Shown here piece by piece: positions 31,675-39,015 of a stretch of 42,818 nt of DNA. Made by a program: the position numbers and the translations under genes. Below the pieces are notes generated by a model. That model saw only the letters and a list, made by a program, of their open reading frames with translations. It had not been told where the DNA came from and searched no databases. The first letter of the stretch is position 1. Each line of letters starts with the position of its first letter. The stretch covers positions 1-42,818 of the forward strand of contig JAFQYM010000008.1 in NCBI GenBank assembly GCA_017406465.1, given 5' to 3'. This DNA is from Kiritimatiellia bacterium (GTDB lineage: Bacteria; Verrucomicrobiota; Kiritimatiellia; RFP12; UBA1067).

Positions 31675-31727
31675 TGATAAGATTTTATAATTTCACCCTT
31701 GTCATGGCACAAGATTTAGTGTATCAT
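31675..31727 (+). promoter_or_regulatory. nrdD promoter with NrdR-like boxes
   Basis: TTGTCA (31699-31704) and TATCAT (31722-31727) are 17 bp apart. GCACAAGATTTAGTGT at 31707-31722 fits the NrdR consensus (ACACWATATATWGTGT) at 13 of 16 positions and fills the spacer. A weaker relative, TGATAAGATTTTATAA at 31675-31690, shares AAGATTT and lies exactly 32 bp upstream, as tandem NrdR boxes do. This suggests repression by NrdR-(d)ATP. The gap 31618-31801 has no gene. Confidence 0.6.
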
Positions 31728-31801
31728 ATCCAATCGAACTACCAAAAGTAGATAAAACCCATTTATTAACCACGTCCAAAACAAAGAGAGGCGATCAGAC
31801 G

Positions 31802-34045
31802 ATGAAGATGAAAGAGATGAAGATCACCAAGCGCAGCGGACAGGAAGTCCCGTTCGACATCACGAAGATTGAGAATGCGATTCGCAAGGCGTCGCAAGCG
31901 GTTGACTACAAGGACGCGCTTTCGGAAGGTCGCATCAAGCTCATCGCGGAGGAGGTCGCGGGCGTGTGCGCGGCCCGCGATCGCGCGATGCACGTCGAGG
32001 AGATCCAGGATATCGTCGAGACGAAACTGATGGAGTTTGGAGCGAGGGAGATCGCGAAGCGCTACATCGTCTACCGCTACAAGCAGGAGCTCAAGCGCAA
32101 GTCCAACACGACCGACGACCAGATCCTCTCCCTCATCGAGTGCAACAACGAAGACGTCAAGCAGGAGAACTCCAACAAGAACCCGACGATCAACGCCGTG
32201 CAGCGCGACTACATGGCGGGCGAGGTCTCCAAGGACGTCTCCGCGCGCCTCCTTCTCCCGACGGACGTCGTGCAGGCGCACAAGGAAGGCATCATCCACT
32301 TCCACGACATGGACTACTACGCGCAGCACATGCACAACTGCGACCTCGTGAACCTCGAGGACATGCTGCAGAACGGCACCGTCATCTCCGAGACGATGAT
32401 CGAGAAGCCCAGGAGCTTCTCCACTGCCTGCAACATCGCGACGCAGATCATCGCCCAGGTCGCCTCGAACCAGTACGGCGGCCAGTCCATCTCCCTCACG
32501 CACCTCGCGCCCTTTGTCGACGTCTCGCGCAAGTCGATTCAGGAAGAGGTGAAGAGCGAGTGCGAGCTCGCGGGCGTCAAGATGTCGAAGGCCGACTTCG
32601 AAAAGATAGTAGAGCGTCGCGTCCGCAAGGAGATCCAGAAGGGCGTGCAGACGATCCAGTACCAGGTCGTCACGCTCATGACGACAAACGGCCAGGCCCC
32701 GTTCGTCACCGTTTACATGTACCTCGGCGAGGCGAGGAGCGAGCGCGAGCGCGACGACCTCGCCATGATCATCGAGGAAGTCCTCAACGAACGCATCAAG
32801 GGCGTCAAGAACGAGCAGGGCGTCTACATCACGCCCGCGTTCCCGAAGCTCATCTACGTCCTCGAGGAGCAGAACGTCACCGAGAAGTCGCCCTACTGGT
32901 ACCTGACCGAGCTCGCGGCGAAGTGCACGGCGAAGCGCATGGTTCCCGACTACATCAGCGAGAAGAAGATGCGCGAGTACAAGCTCTCCAAGGGCGAGAC
33001 CGTCGGCCACGGCGACACGTACACCTGCATGGGCTGCCGCTCGTTCCTCACGCCCGATCGCTCGGGCGACGGCTATGGCAACGTGGCGCGCGCGAAGAAC
33101 TACGAGCCCGGCAAGCCCAAGTACTACGGCCGCTTCAACCAGGGCGTAGTCACGATCAACCTCGTCGACATCGCGCTTTCCGCGCACGGCGACATGAAGA
33201 AGTTCTGGGACCTCTTCGAGGAGCGCTGCGAGCTTTGCCACCGCGCCCTCCGCTGCCGCCACGAGCGCCTGAAAGGGACGCCCTCCGACGCGGCGCCGAT
33301 CCTCTGGCAGTACGGCGCCCTTGCGCGCCTCGACAAGGGCGAGAAGATCGACAAGCTCCTCTACGGCGGCTACTCGACGATCTCGCTCGGGTATGCGGGC
33401 CTTTGGGAATGCGTCTTCGCGATGATCGGCAAGAAGCTCACCGAGCCGGAAGGCGAGAAGTTCGGCCTCGAGGTAATGGAGAAGCTCAACGAATACACCG
33501 CGAAGTGGAAGAAGGCCGAGGACATCGACTACTCGCTCTACGGCACCCCGCTCGAGTCGACGACCTACAAGTTCGCGAAGTGCCTGCAGAAGCGCTTCGG
33601 CGTCGTGAAGGGTGTCACTGACAAGAACTACATCACGAACTCCTACCACGTGCACGTGACGGAGAAGATCGACGCGTTCGACAAGCTCGCGCTCGAGGCG
33701 AAGTTCCAGAAGCTCTCGCCCGGAGGCGCCATCTCCTACGTCGAGGTGCCGAACATGCAGAACAACCTGCCGGCGGTCCTCTCGATCATGAAGTTCATCT
33801 ACGAGAACATCATGTACGCCGAGCTGAACACCAAGAGCGACTACTGCCAGGTGTGCGGCTTCGACGGCGAGATTGAGATCGTCAAGGACGAGAGCGGCAA
33901 GCTCATCTGGAAGTGCCCGAAGTGCGGCAACACCGACGAGTCCAAGCTCAACGTCGCCCGCCGCACCTGCGGCTACATCGGCTCCCAGTTCTGGAACCAG
34001 GGCCGTACGCAGGAAATCAAGGAACGCGTGCTGCACGTCTCGTGA
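31802..34045 (+). CDS. nrdD: Anaerobic (class III) ribonucleoside-triphosphate reductase
   Basis: The 747-residue protein has an N-terminal ATP-cone (ITKRSGQEVPFDITKIENAIRKA, about 8-100) for allosteric control, then the ten-stranded barrel: RDYMAGEVSKDVSARLLLP, GIIHFHDMDYYA, HNCDLVNLEDML and SYHVHVTEKIDAFDKL. Near the end four Cys (YCQVCGF, KCPKCGN) bind zinc, and RRTCGYIGSQFWNQGR holds the radical glycine (Gly724). It makes dNTPs without oxygen, using formate as reductant in this class. nrdG overlaps its stop as GTGA. An NrdR-like box lies in the promoter. No aerobic reductase is in the window. Confidence 0.96.
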   Translation: MKMKEMKITKRSGQEVPFDITKIENAIRKASQAVDYKDALSEGRIKLIAEEVAGVCAARDRAMHVEEIQDIVETKLMEFGAREIAKRYIVYRYKQELKRKSNTTDDQILSLIECNNEDVKQENSNKNPTINAVQRDYMAGEVSKDVSARLLLPTDVVQAHKEGIIHFHDMDYYAQHMHNCDLVNLEDMLQNGTVISETMIEKPRSFSTACNIATQIIAQVASNQYGGQSISLTHLAPFVDVSRKSIQEEVKSECELAGVKMSKADFEKIVERRVRKEIQKGVQTIQYQVVTLMTTNGQAPFVTVYMYLGEARSERERDDLAMIIEEVLNERIKGVKNEQGVYITPAFPKLIYVLEEQNVTEKSPYWYLTELAAKCTAKRMVPDYISEKKMREYKLSKGETVGHGDTYTCMGCRSFLTPDRSGDGYGNVARAKNYEPGKPKYYGRFNQGVVTINLVDIALSAHGDMKKFWDLFEERCELCHRALRCRHERLKGTPSDAAPILWQYGALARLDKGEKIDKLLYGGYSTISLGYAGLWECVFAMIGKKLTEPEGEKFGLEVMEKLNEYTAKWKKAEDIDYSLYGTPLESTTYKFAKCLQKRFGVVKGVTDKNYITNSYHVHVTEKIDAFDKLALEAKFQKLSPGGAISYVEVPNMQNNLPAVLSIMKFIYENIMYAELNTKSDYCQVCGFDGEIEIVKDESGKLIWKCPKCGNTDESKLNVARRTCGYIGSQFWNQGRTQEIKERVLHVS

Positions 34046-34527
34046 ACTACGCGTCCATCAGGACCTGCGACATCGCAAACGGAGAGGGAGTGAGAGTCTC
34101 CCTCTTCGTTTCCGGTTGCACCCACCGCTGCAAGGGCTGCTTCAACGAAGAGGCGTGGGATTTCGCCTACGGCGAGCCGTTTACGCGCGAGATCGAGGAC
34201 AAGTTGCTCGTCGCGCTCGCTCCTTCACACATCGCAGGGCTTACGATCCTCGGCGGGGAGCCGATGGAGCCGGAGAACCAGCGAGCCCTCGTGCCTTTCC
34301 TCAGGCGTGTGCGCGACAGGTTCGGGCTCTCCAAGACCATCTGGATATATACTGGCTGCATCCTCGAGAAAGAGCTGAAGGCCGAGTCGCGCTGGCGCAC
34401 GGAAGTGACCGACGAGATCCTCGCGATGACAGACGTCCTCGTCGACGGGCGCTTTGTCGAGGAGCTTAAGGACATTTCGCTCCAATTTCGCGGCAGCTCC
34501 AACCAGCGCATAATCAACCTCCGCTGA
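34042..34527 (+). CDS. nrdG: Anaerobic ribonucleotide reductase activating protein
   Basis: The 161-residue protein reads, with a GTG start, MNYASIRTCDIANGEGVRVSLFVSGC, then THRCKGCFNEEAWDF: the C-x3-C-x2-C motif binds the 4Fe-4S cluster. LTILGGEPMEPENQ is the SAM-binding GGEP segment, and IWIYTGC follows. It generates the glycyl radical on NrdD with SAM. The GTG overlaps the nrdD TGA as GTGA, so the two are translated together. Length is normal. Confidence 0.95.
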   Translation: MNYASIRTCDIANGEGVRVSLFVSGCTHRCKGCFNEEAWDFAYGEPFTREIEDKLLVALAPSHIAGLTILGGEPMEPENQRALVPFLRRVRDRFGLSKTIWIYTGCILEKELKAESRWRTEVTDEILAMTDVLVDGRFVEELKDISLQFRGSSNQRIINLR

Positions 34528-34557
34528 TTTTTGGTATAATATCCATCTCCAAGGAGG
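34528..34557 (+). promoter_or_regulatory. Extended -10 promoter and Shine-Dalgarno for gpmI
   Basis: TTTTTGG leads into TATAAT at 34535-34540. AAGGAGG at 34551-34557 is a full Shine-Dalgarno, 4 nt before ATG 34562. This gene shows that ribosomes of this organism can use the anti-Shine-Dalgarno site, so its absence at other genes is meaningful. Confidence 0.75.
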
Positions 34558-34561
34558 AAAA

Positions 34562-36148
34562 ATGAGACCAGTAGTTTTCATCATCCGCGACGGCTGGGGA
34601 GTCAACCCGCGTCAGGACGGCAATTCTGTTTATGGCGCAAAGACGCCTGTCATCGACCAGATAAGGGCGCGCTACCCGCACTGCCTTCTCGACTGCTGCG
34701 GCGAGGCGGTAGGACTTCCCGACGGCTACCAGGGATCGTCCGAGGTCGGCCACCTCAACATGGGCGCCGGGCGTATCGTCGTCCAGGAGCTTAAGCGCAT
34801 CGACGACGGGCTTTCCTCGGGCGAGCTCTTCAAGAGCCCGAAGTGGCATAACCTCGTCGCGAACTGGAAGAAGAACAACTCAACGTTCCATTTCTTCGGG
34901 CTTCTCCAGGACGAGGGAGTTCACGCCCACCAGGAGCATCTCTTCAAGTTGATGAAGCGTGCGCGCCAGGAGTTCCCCGAAGGGCGCATCGTCGTTCATC
35001 CGTTCCTCGACGGCCGCGACACGCCGCCTCGTTCGACCCTGGAGTACATCGCCCGCCTCAAGACCGAGCTCGCCGCAGTCGGCAACGCGACGATCGGCAC
35101 CGCGATGGGCCGCTACTACGGCATGGACCGCGTGAAGAACTGGAAGCTCACGAGCGAGGCGTACGACTGCATCGTCGGCTGCAAGGGCAAGAAGGCCGCG
35201 ACGATCGAGGAGTGCGTCAAGGCGGAGTACGAGAGCGGCAAGACGCCCGACGGGACGCCCATGACCGACGAGTACATCCCGTGCTACGTCATCGGCGACT
35301 ACGCCGGCATGAAGGACGGCGACGTCGTGATGCACACCAACTACCGCCAGGACCGCGCGATCCAGCTCACCCAGGCGTTTGTCTGCGACGACTACGCTGG
35401 CGAGCGCTGCGCGCGTCCGAAGGTGACGTACCTCGGCTTCACGCGCTACTGGGACGAGTTCGAGGACTACCTCCTCGGCGCGATGGGCGCGGGCGGTGGA
35501 ATGGACAACCTTCTCGGAGAGGTCGTCTCTAAGGCCGGCATCAAGCAGCTCCGTCTCGCGGAGACGCAGAAGTTCCGCCACGTCACGAGCTTCTTCAACG
35601 GCAAGTCCACGACTCCTTCGGATGGCGAGGACCAGGTCGAGGTGAAGTCGCGCTTCGACCCCGCGACGTTCGCGTCGCACCCTGAGATGGACGCATACAA
35701 CGTCACCGACGAGCTTCTGAAGCGCCTCGAGAACAACCCCTACGGATTCATCGTCGTCAACTACGCGAACTGCGACATGGTCGGGCATACGGGAGACGAG
35801 AAGGCCGCGACAAAGGCGGTCGAGGTGACTGACGAGTGCATCGGGAAGATCCTTCCCCGCCTCCTCGAGCTCGACGCGCACGTTCTCATTTTCGCCGACC
35901 ACGGCAACGCCGAGCAGATGGTCGACTACAAGTCTGGGCTTACGAAGACTTCGCACACGCTGAACCTCGTTGACTGCTTCTACGTCGCGAACGATGCGGC
36001 GGGCGTGCGGCTCACCCCGCTTGCGAAGCTCTCGGCCGTCGCGCCGACAGCGCTGCAGATGCTCGGGATCCCGGTTCCGAGCGAAATGACGACGCCGTCG
36101 CTTCTCGCCGGCAAGGAGCCCTGGAGCAAAACCGCGCTCAACGTCTGA
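34562..36148 (+). CDS. gpmI: 2,3-bisphosphoglycerate-independent phosphoglycerate mutase
   Basis: The 528-residue protein opens VVFIIRDGWG with the metal Asp, then YQGSSEVGHLNMGAGR with the nucleophilic Ser (usual GNSEVGH; here GSSEVGH), and FLDGRDTPPRS. The phosphatase half follows: FADHGNAEQM and TKTSHTLNLV carry the remaining metal ligands, and NYANCDMVGHTGD is also diagnostic. It interconverts 3- and 2-phosphoglycerate with two Mn2+. Length fits. It has its own promoter and Shine-Dalgarno; rbfA follows 1 nt after its stop. Confidence 0.95.
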   Translation: MRPVVFIIRDGWGVNPRQDGNSVYGAKTPVIDQIRARYPHCLLDCCGEAVGLPDGYQGSSEVGHLNMGAGRIVVQELKRIDDGLSSGELFKSPKWHNLVANWKKNNSTFHFFGLLQDEGVHAHQEHLFKLMKRARQEFPEGRIVVHPFLDGRDTPPRSTLEYIARLKTELAAVGNATIGTAMGRYYGMDRVKNWKLTSEAYDCIVGCKGKKAATIEECVKAEYESGKTPDGTPMTDEYIPCYVIGDYAGMKDGDVVMHTNYRQDRAIQLTQAFVCDDYAGERCARPKVTYLGFTRYWDEFEDYLLGAMGAGGGMDNLLGEVVSKAGIKQLRLAETQKFRHVTSFFNGKSTTPSDGEDQVEVKSRFDPATFASHPEMDAYNVTDELLKRLENNPYGFIVVNYANCDMVGHTGDEKAATKAVEVTDECIGKILPRLLELDAHVLIFADHGNAEQMVDYKSGLTKTSHTLNLVDCFYVANDAAGVRLTPLAKLSAVAPTALQMLGIPVPSEMTTPSLLAGKEPWSKTALNV

Positions 36149-36149
36149 T

Positions 36150-36500
36150 ATGGCGGTCGACAGGATAGAAAGGGTAGACAGCCTCCTCAAGCGGGTCATC
36201 GCCGAGGCGATGTTCTCCGTGATGCAGGGCGACACGGTCGCTCCCGGGCTAATCACTGTGACGGACGTCCACTGCGGGAAGGATCTCCGCGACGCAACCG
36301 TCAAGGTGTCGGTGTTCGGCGACGACGCCCTGAAGGAGACTGCGCTACAGCACCTTAAGCACAACGCGAGGCGCTTCCAGCAGATCATAAACCGCGAAGT
36401 GCGGCTAAAGTTCACTCCGCGTCTTCTCTTCCAGCTCGACCGTTCGCTTGAGAAGGGCGACGAGGTGCTGGCGATCCTGGACAAGCTCGGAAATGGCTAA
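36150..36500 (+). CDS. rbfA: Ribosome-binding factor A
   Basis: The 116-residue protein has the RbfA KH-like fold: RIERVDSLLKRVIAEAM, ITVTDVHCGKDLRDATVKVSVFG, and HNARRFQQIINREVRLKFTPRLLFQLDRSLEKGDEV, in which R-x-x-P-x-L-x-F-x-x-D is the family signature. It helps mature 16S rRNA in the small subunit. It starts 1 nt after gpmI and its stop overlaps truB by 8 nt, so gpmI-rbfA-truB-ribF look like one operon. infB, a common upstream neighbour, is replaced here by gpmI. Confidence 0.93.
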   Translation: MAVDRIERVDSLLKRVIAEAMFSVMQGDTVAPGLITVTDVHCGKDLRDATVKVSVFGDDALKETALQHLKHNARRFQQIINREVRLKFTPRLLFQLDRSLEKGDEVLAILDKLGNG

Positions 36501-37176
36501 CCTCACGCAGCTAAGGATGCTCGAGGATCTCGACGGGCTTCTTCTCGTCGACAAGCCCGCCGGGATCGCGTTCTCGTCCGTCGTAAAGACGGTGAAGCGC
36601 AAGTTCAACCTCGTGAAGGTCGGTCACGGCGCCTCCTTGGACGCGATGGCGAGCGGGCTTTTCGTGGTTCTCCTCGGCAGCGCGAACAAGTTTGCCGGCG
36701 ACATAATGGGCGCAGACCGCTCGTATACCGGGACGATGAAGTTCGGAGAGACGACAGATACGGGCGACCGCTATGGAAGGCCGATTCCTCTTCCTGGACG
36801 CGTGATGAAGCCGGAAGAGGCAAAGGGCGATCTCTTTCAGACCGAGCCGCGCTTCTGCGCCGTCCGCCGCGAGGGGTCTGCGCAGTACGACATCGCCGAC
36901 ACCGGCGAGCACACCCAGTTTCTCGCGCATGTCTACCGCTTCGAGGTCGGCGAGAAGGATGCGTCTTCGGGAGAGTCTGGCTTTTCGCTCGTCGCCTCGA
37001 AGGGCGTGATAGTGCGCGCGCTCGCGCAGGACCTCGGCGCGACGCTCATGTCGCTCAGGCGCACGAAGATCGGCAAGCTTTCCGTTGACGACGCGATACC
37101 GTTTGACAAGCTCCTCGAAACAGACGTCGGGAACCTCCCGTCATGCGTAGTGCCGATTTCCAGAGCGTTGCGGTAG
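36493..37176 (+). CDS. truB: tRNA pseudouridine(55) synthase
   Basis: The 227-residue protein has DGLLLVDKPAGIAFSSVVKTVKRKF and VGHGASLDAMASGLFVVLLG, in which Asp is the catalytic residue of the TruB G-x-L-D-x-x-A-x-G motif. SYTGTMKFGETTDTGD is the next TruB segment, and VSxGVIVRAL-like SKGVIVRALAQDLG is late in the fold. It makes pseudouridine 55 in tRNA. It is much shorter than E. coli TruB and lacks the C-terminal PUA-type extension, as in some other bacteria. ATG 36493 overlaps rbfA by 8 nt. ribF begins 34 nt before its stop. Confidence 0.92.
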   Translation: MANLTQLRMLEDLDGLLLVDKPAGIAFSSVVKTVKRKFNLVKVGHGASLDAMASGLFVVLLGSANKFAGDIMGADRSYTGTMKFGETTDTGDRYGRPIPLPGRVMKPEEAKGDLFQTEPRFCAVRREGSAQYDIADTGEHTQFLAHVYRFEVGEKDASSGESGFSLVASKGVIVRALAQDLGATLMSLRRTKIGKLSVDDAIPFDKLLETDVGNLPSCVVPISRALR

Positions 37177-37979
37177 GCTTCTTCGACGGCGTCCACTTGG
37201 GGCACCAGGCCATCTTGAAGGGCGCCGAGGCGGCGCTTACTTTCCGCAACCACCCGATGGCCGTCCTTTCGCCCGACAGGGCGCCGCGGCTTTTGATGGA
37301 CGCCGAGGAACGTCTTGCCGCGATTCGCTCGTGCGGCGTGGGCGAAGTCGTTGCGCTCAATTTCACGCCGGAGTTCGCTCGGCTTTCTCCAGAGGAGTTT
37401 CTTGCGATGGCGGGGATCACGCGCAAGGTAAAAGTCAGGTGCGGCGACAACTGGCGCTTCGGGCGCGGCGGAGCTGCCGACGCGACTTGGCTTCGCGCGC
37501 ACGGGTATTCGGTCGAAGTCATCCCTGCCGTGGAGTATCGCGGCGAAGCCGTTTCCTCGACGCGCATCCGCGCCGCGCTTGAGCGTGGCGAGGTCGTGGA
37601 CGCATGTGCCATGCTTGGGCGTCCGTTCGTGGTGCGAGGCGAGGTTTTCGCGGGGAAGGGCGAGGGTTCGCGTCTTGGCTATCCAACGGTGAACTTAAAG
37701 CCGAGTTCGCTCAACATTCGGCTTCCGCTCGGCGTCTATGCGGCCGAGGCGGGCGGTGTACGCGCAGTCGCGAACTACGGCTTTGCGCCGACGTTTGGCG
37801 AGCGTGCGTGGGAAGAGCCGGTCGTGGAGGTTCATTTTCTGCGGTCGGCGCCTGATGTGCAGGGCGGTGGCTTCGCGGAAGTGAAGCTTCTGCGCTTTCT
37901 GCGCCCAGAGCAAAAGTTTGATTCTCCCGATGCGCTTAAAGCGCAAATTGCGCGCGACTGTGCCGCCGCAATGGCGTGA
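37143..37979 (+). CDS. ribF: Bifunctional riboflavin kinase / FAD synthetase
   Basis: The 278-residue protein opens SVAVGFFDGVHLGHQAIL with the G-x-F-D-G-V-H-x-G-H nucleotidyltransferase motif of FAD synthetase, followed by FRNHPMAVL, RCGDNWRFGRGG and SSTRIRAAL. The C-terminal kinase domain has GRPFVVRGEVFAGKGEGSRLGYPTVNL with the P-T-x-N metal motif, GVYAAEAGG and VEVHFL. It makes FMN and FAD. It overlaps truB by 34 nt and ends the gpmI operon. After it lies a 410-bp gene-free palindromic region. Confidence 0.94.
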   Translation: MRSADFQSVAVGFFDGVHLGHQAILKGAEAALTFRNHPMAVLSPDRAPRLLMDAEERLAAIRSCGVGEVVALNFTPEFARLSPEEFLAMAGITRKVKVRCGDNWRFGRGGAADATWLRAHGYSVEVIPAVEYRGEAVSSTRIRAALERGEVVDACAMLGRPFVVRGEVFAGKGEGSRLGYPTVNLKPSSLNIRLPLGVYAAEAGGVRAVANYGFAPTFGERAWEEPVVEVHFLRSAPDVQGGGFAEVKLLRFLRPEQKFDSPDALKAQIARDCAAAMA

Positions 37980-38391
37980 TGCCTTGCTCTTTGTTTTGCG
38001 AAGCGCCGTGATGTATAGTGGTGGCGCGGGAACGGAGCGGCACGTTTCGGCTTAAGGCTCGCTAGCTTTGCCGCGAATACGCGGCAAAGCTCCGGTTAAA
38101 AAGCCGGTGGCGACATCGATTTCGCGGCCTTTTACATTTTGCCAGTGCCGCCAAGCCTCTCGGCAAAATGGCGGCGCGTCGAAATCGGGTCGCTTCCGTC
38201 TTTTTAACCGTCGCTTCGCATTGCGCCGAAACGCCCCCTCCGTTCCCGCGACCTAACGCTAACTGACGCTACACCGCCACTGACCCTAACTGACGCTATG
38301 TGTCCCTAATTCGCCCCTGCCATTTCCTCTCGGCAAATCCGTCGCGATTTCGTCCGCACCATAATCGCATTTCGCTGTGCTTGATTTTGCC
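37980..38391. other. Gene-free region holding a large multi-arm palindrome
   Basis: No gene is seen. 38024-38051 pairs with 38225-38252 over about 28 nt (outer arm, GCGGGAACGGAG against CTCCGTTCCCGC). A second arm pairs the region around CGGTTAAAAAG (38093-38103) with CTTTTTAACCG (38200-38210) and continues to GATTTCG/CGAAATC. Inside are a perfect 12-bp hairpin with AATA loop (38064-38091) and the ATTTTGCC/GGCAAAAT hairpin (38136-38169). From 38252 on are loose repeats of CTAACTGACGCTA (38261-38300). The plan looks like a folded RNA or a palindromic mobile element. Confidence 0.7.
38064..38091. repeat. Perfect 12-bp hairpin within the palindrome
   Basis: AGCTTTGCCGCG, loop AATA, CGCGGCAAAGCT. 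All 12 pairs match. It sits as a side arm on the left half of the larger palindrome; the right half has no equivalent, so the element is asymmetric. Confidence 0.95.
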
Positions 38392-38505
38392 GCGGCAGTT
38401 TCGGTATAATACCCCAAACACCGTTGAGAATGAGGAATGTGAAAGAAAACATCGAAATGGGCGATAAAAAGAGCAACGCCAAAGGGGTGTCTCCCCATTT
38501 AATCC
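38392..38505 (+). repeat. Promoter-leader cassette, copy 1
   Basis: The cassette starts GCGGCAGTTTCG and contains TATAAT at 38405-38410, a start codon at 38430, and a conserved stretch that ends GGGGTGTCTCCCCATTTAATCC. It encodes the beginning of a short ORF, 38430-38543 (37 codons: MRNVKENI, then EMGDKKSNAKGVSPHLI, then a Phe/Lys/Arg-rich tail). The ORF stops 13 nt before the zinc-ribbon gene at 38557. It differs from copies 2 and 3 in the first 20 nt after the -10 and at three or four other positions. Confidence 0.9.
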
Positions 38506-38543
38506 TGAACAGATTTAAAAGATTCAGGTTTAAAAGATTATGA
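38430..38543 (+). CDS. Putative leader peptide, copy 1
   Basis: A 37-residue frame starting MRNVKENIEMGDKKSNAKGV then SPHLI and a tail NRFKRFRFKRL made from a 9-bp array. It starts 19 nt after a -10 box and ends 13 nt before the next gene. No Shine-Dalgarno precedes it. The first 25 residues recur at 40057 and 41262 with one or two changes. Whether it is translated cannot be told; the short distance to the downstream start suits termination-reinitiation coupling. Confidence 0.4.
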   Translation: MRNVKENIEMGDKKSNAKGVSPHLILNRFKRFRFKRL

Positions 38544-38556
38544 AAGAAGTGGTAGC

Positions 38557-38955
38557 ATGAACTGTCCAACTTGCGGGAAAGAGCTCTACGACAACGGCGA
38601 AGAGCGGTTTCGCTGTCCCTTTTGCGGGGCGGAAGTAGAAGGTCCCGGGGGTGCGGCAGAAGGAGGGCAAGAAGAATCGCTGGAGAAGCGTTGCCAAAGG
38701 CTGGAGCGCGAACTTGCGCGTATGAAGGTCAAGGCTGAAATAGAAGAGCAAAGCGCCACCGAGCATTTTTGGTTTAGGGGCGGCAATTGGTTCTCCATGC
38801 TCGACAGACAGGCCGCCCGCGAGGCATTGGAGCGTGGTGACATTGAATCGGCGAAAAAGCATTTAGCCAGTGCGGAGAAGTCGTTTAACATTGGCTGTTT
38901 ATTGTATATTGCCCTAATTGTCGTGATCTTAATTATCGCGGCGTATTCAAAATAG
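38557..38955 (+). CDS. Zinc-ribbon protein with coiled coil and C-terminal membrane anchor
   Basis: The 132-residue protein starts MNCPTCGKELYDNGEERFRCPFCGAEV, two CxxC pairs forming a zinc ribbon. A Gly/Glu linker and a charged coiled coil (about residues 45-68, EKRCQRLERELARMKVKAE) follow, then AREALERGDIESAKKHLASAEKSF, and one membrane segment at 107-129 (IGCLLYIALIVVILIIAAY). It would be tail-anchored with the ribbon in the cytoplasm. I know no function. It lies behind copy 1 of the promoter-leader cassette. Confidence 0.72.
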   Translation: MNCPTCGKELYDNGEERFRCPFCGAEVEGPGGAAEGGQEESLEKRCQRLERELARMKVKAEIEEQSATEHFWFRGGNWFSMLDRQAAREALERGDIESAKKHLASAEKSFNIGCLLYIALIVVILIIAAYSK

Positions 38956-38992
38956 ATCGCATTTCATCATTTCCTCGCTCTGCTACTCACGG

Positions 38993-39006
38993 ATTTTTGG
39001 TAAACT
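38993..39006 (+). promoter_or_regulatory. Extended -10-like site for membrane paralog A
   Basis: ATTTTTGG followed by TAAACT (39001-39006) is a weaker form of the local promoter. The ATG at 39016 follows 9 nt later, so the transcript would be nearly leaderless. This gene has no leader cassette of its own. Confidence 0.45.
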
Positions 39007-39015
39007 GTTCCTGAA

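Noticed and set aside
31766..34036. 756-codon minus-strand open frame opposite nrdD
   Set aside because: Composition is that of a shadow frame (Leu/Asp/Val/Arg-rich, no motifs), and nrdD with its glycyl-radical motif is certain on the + strand.
34880..36484. 534-codon minus-strand open frame opposite gpmI and rbfA
   Set aside because: Shadow of two well-supported + genes; no recognisable protein.
38484..38500. GGGG-TGTCT-CCCC as an intrinsic terminator in the cassette
   Set aside because: The stem is only 4 bp (7 with a bulge) and is followed by ATTT, too weak for a terminator by sequence alone; the downstream gene also seems to depend on read-through.
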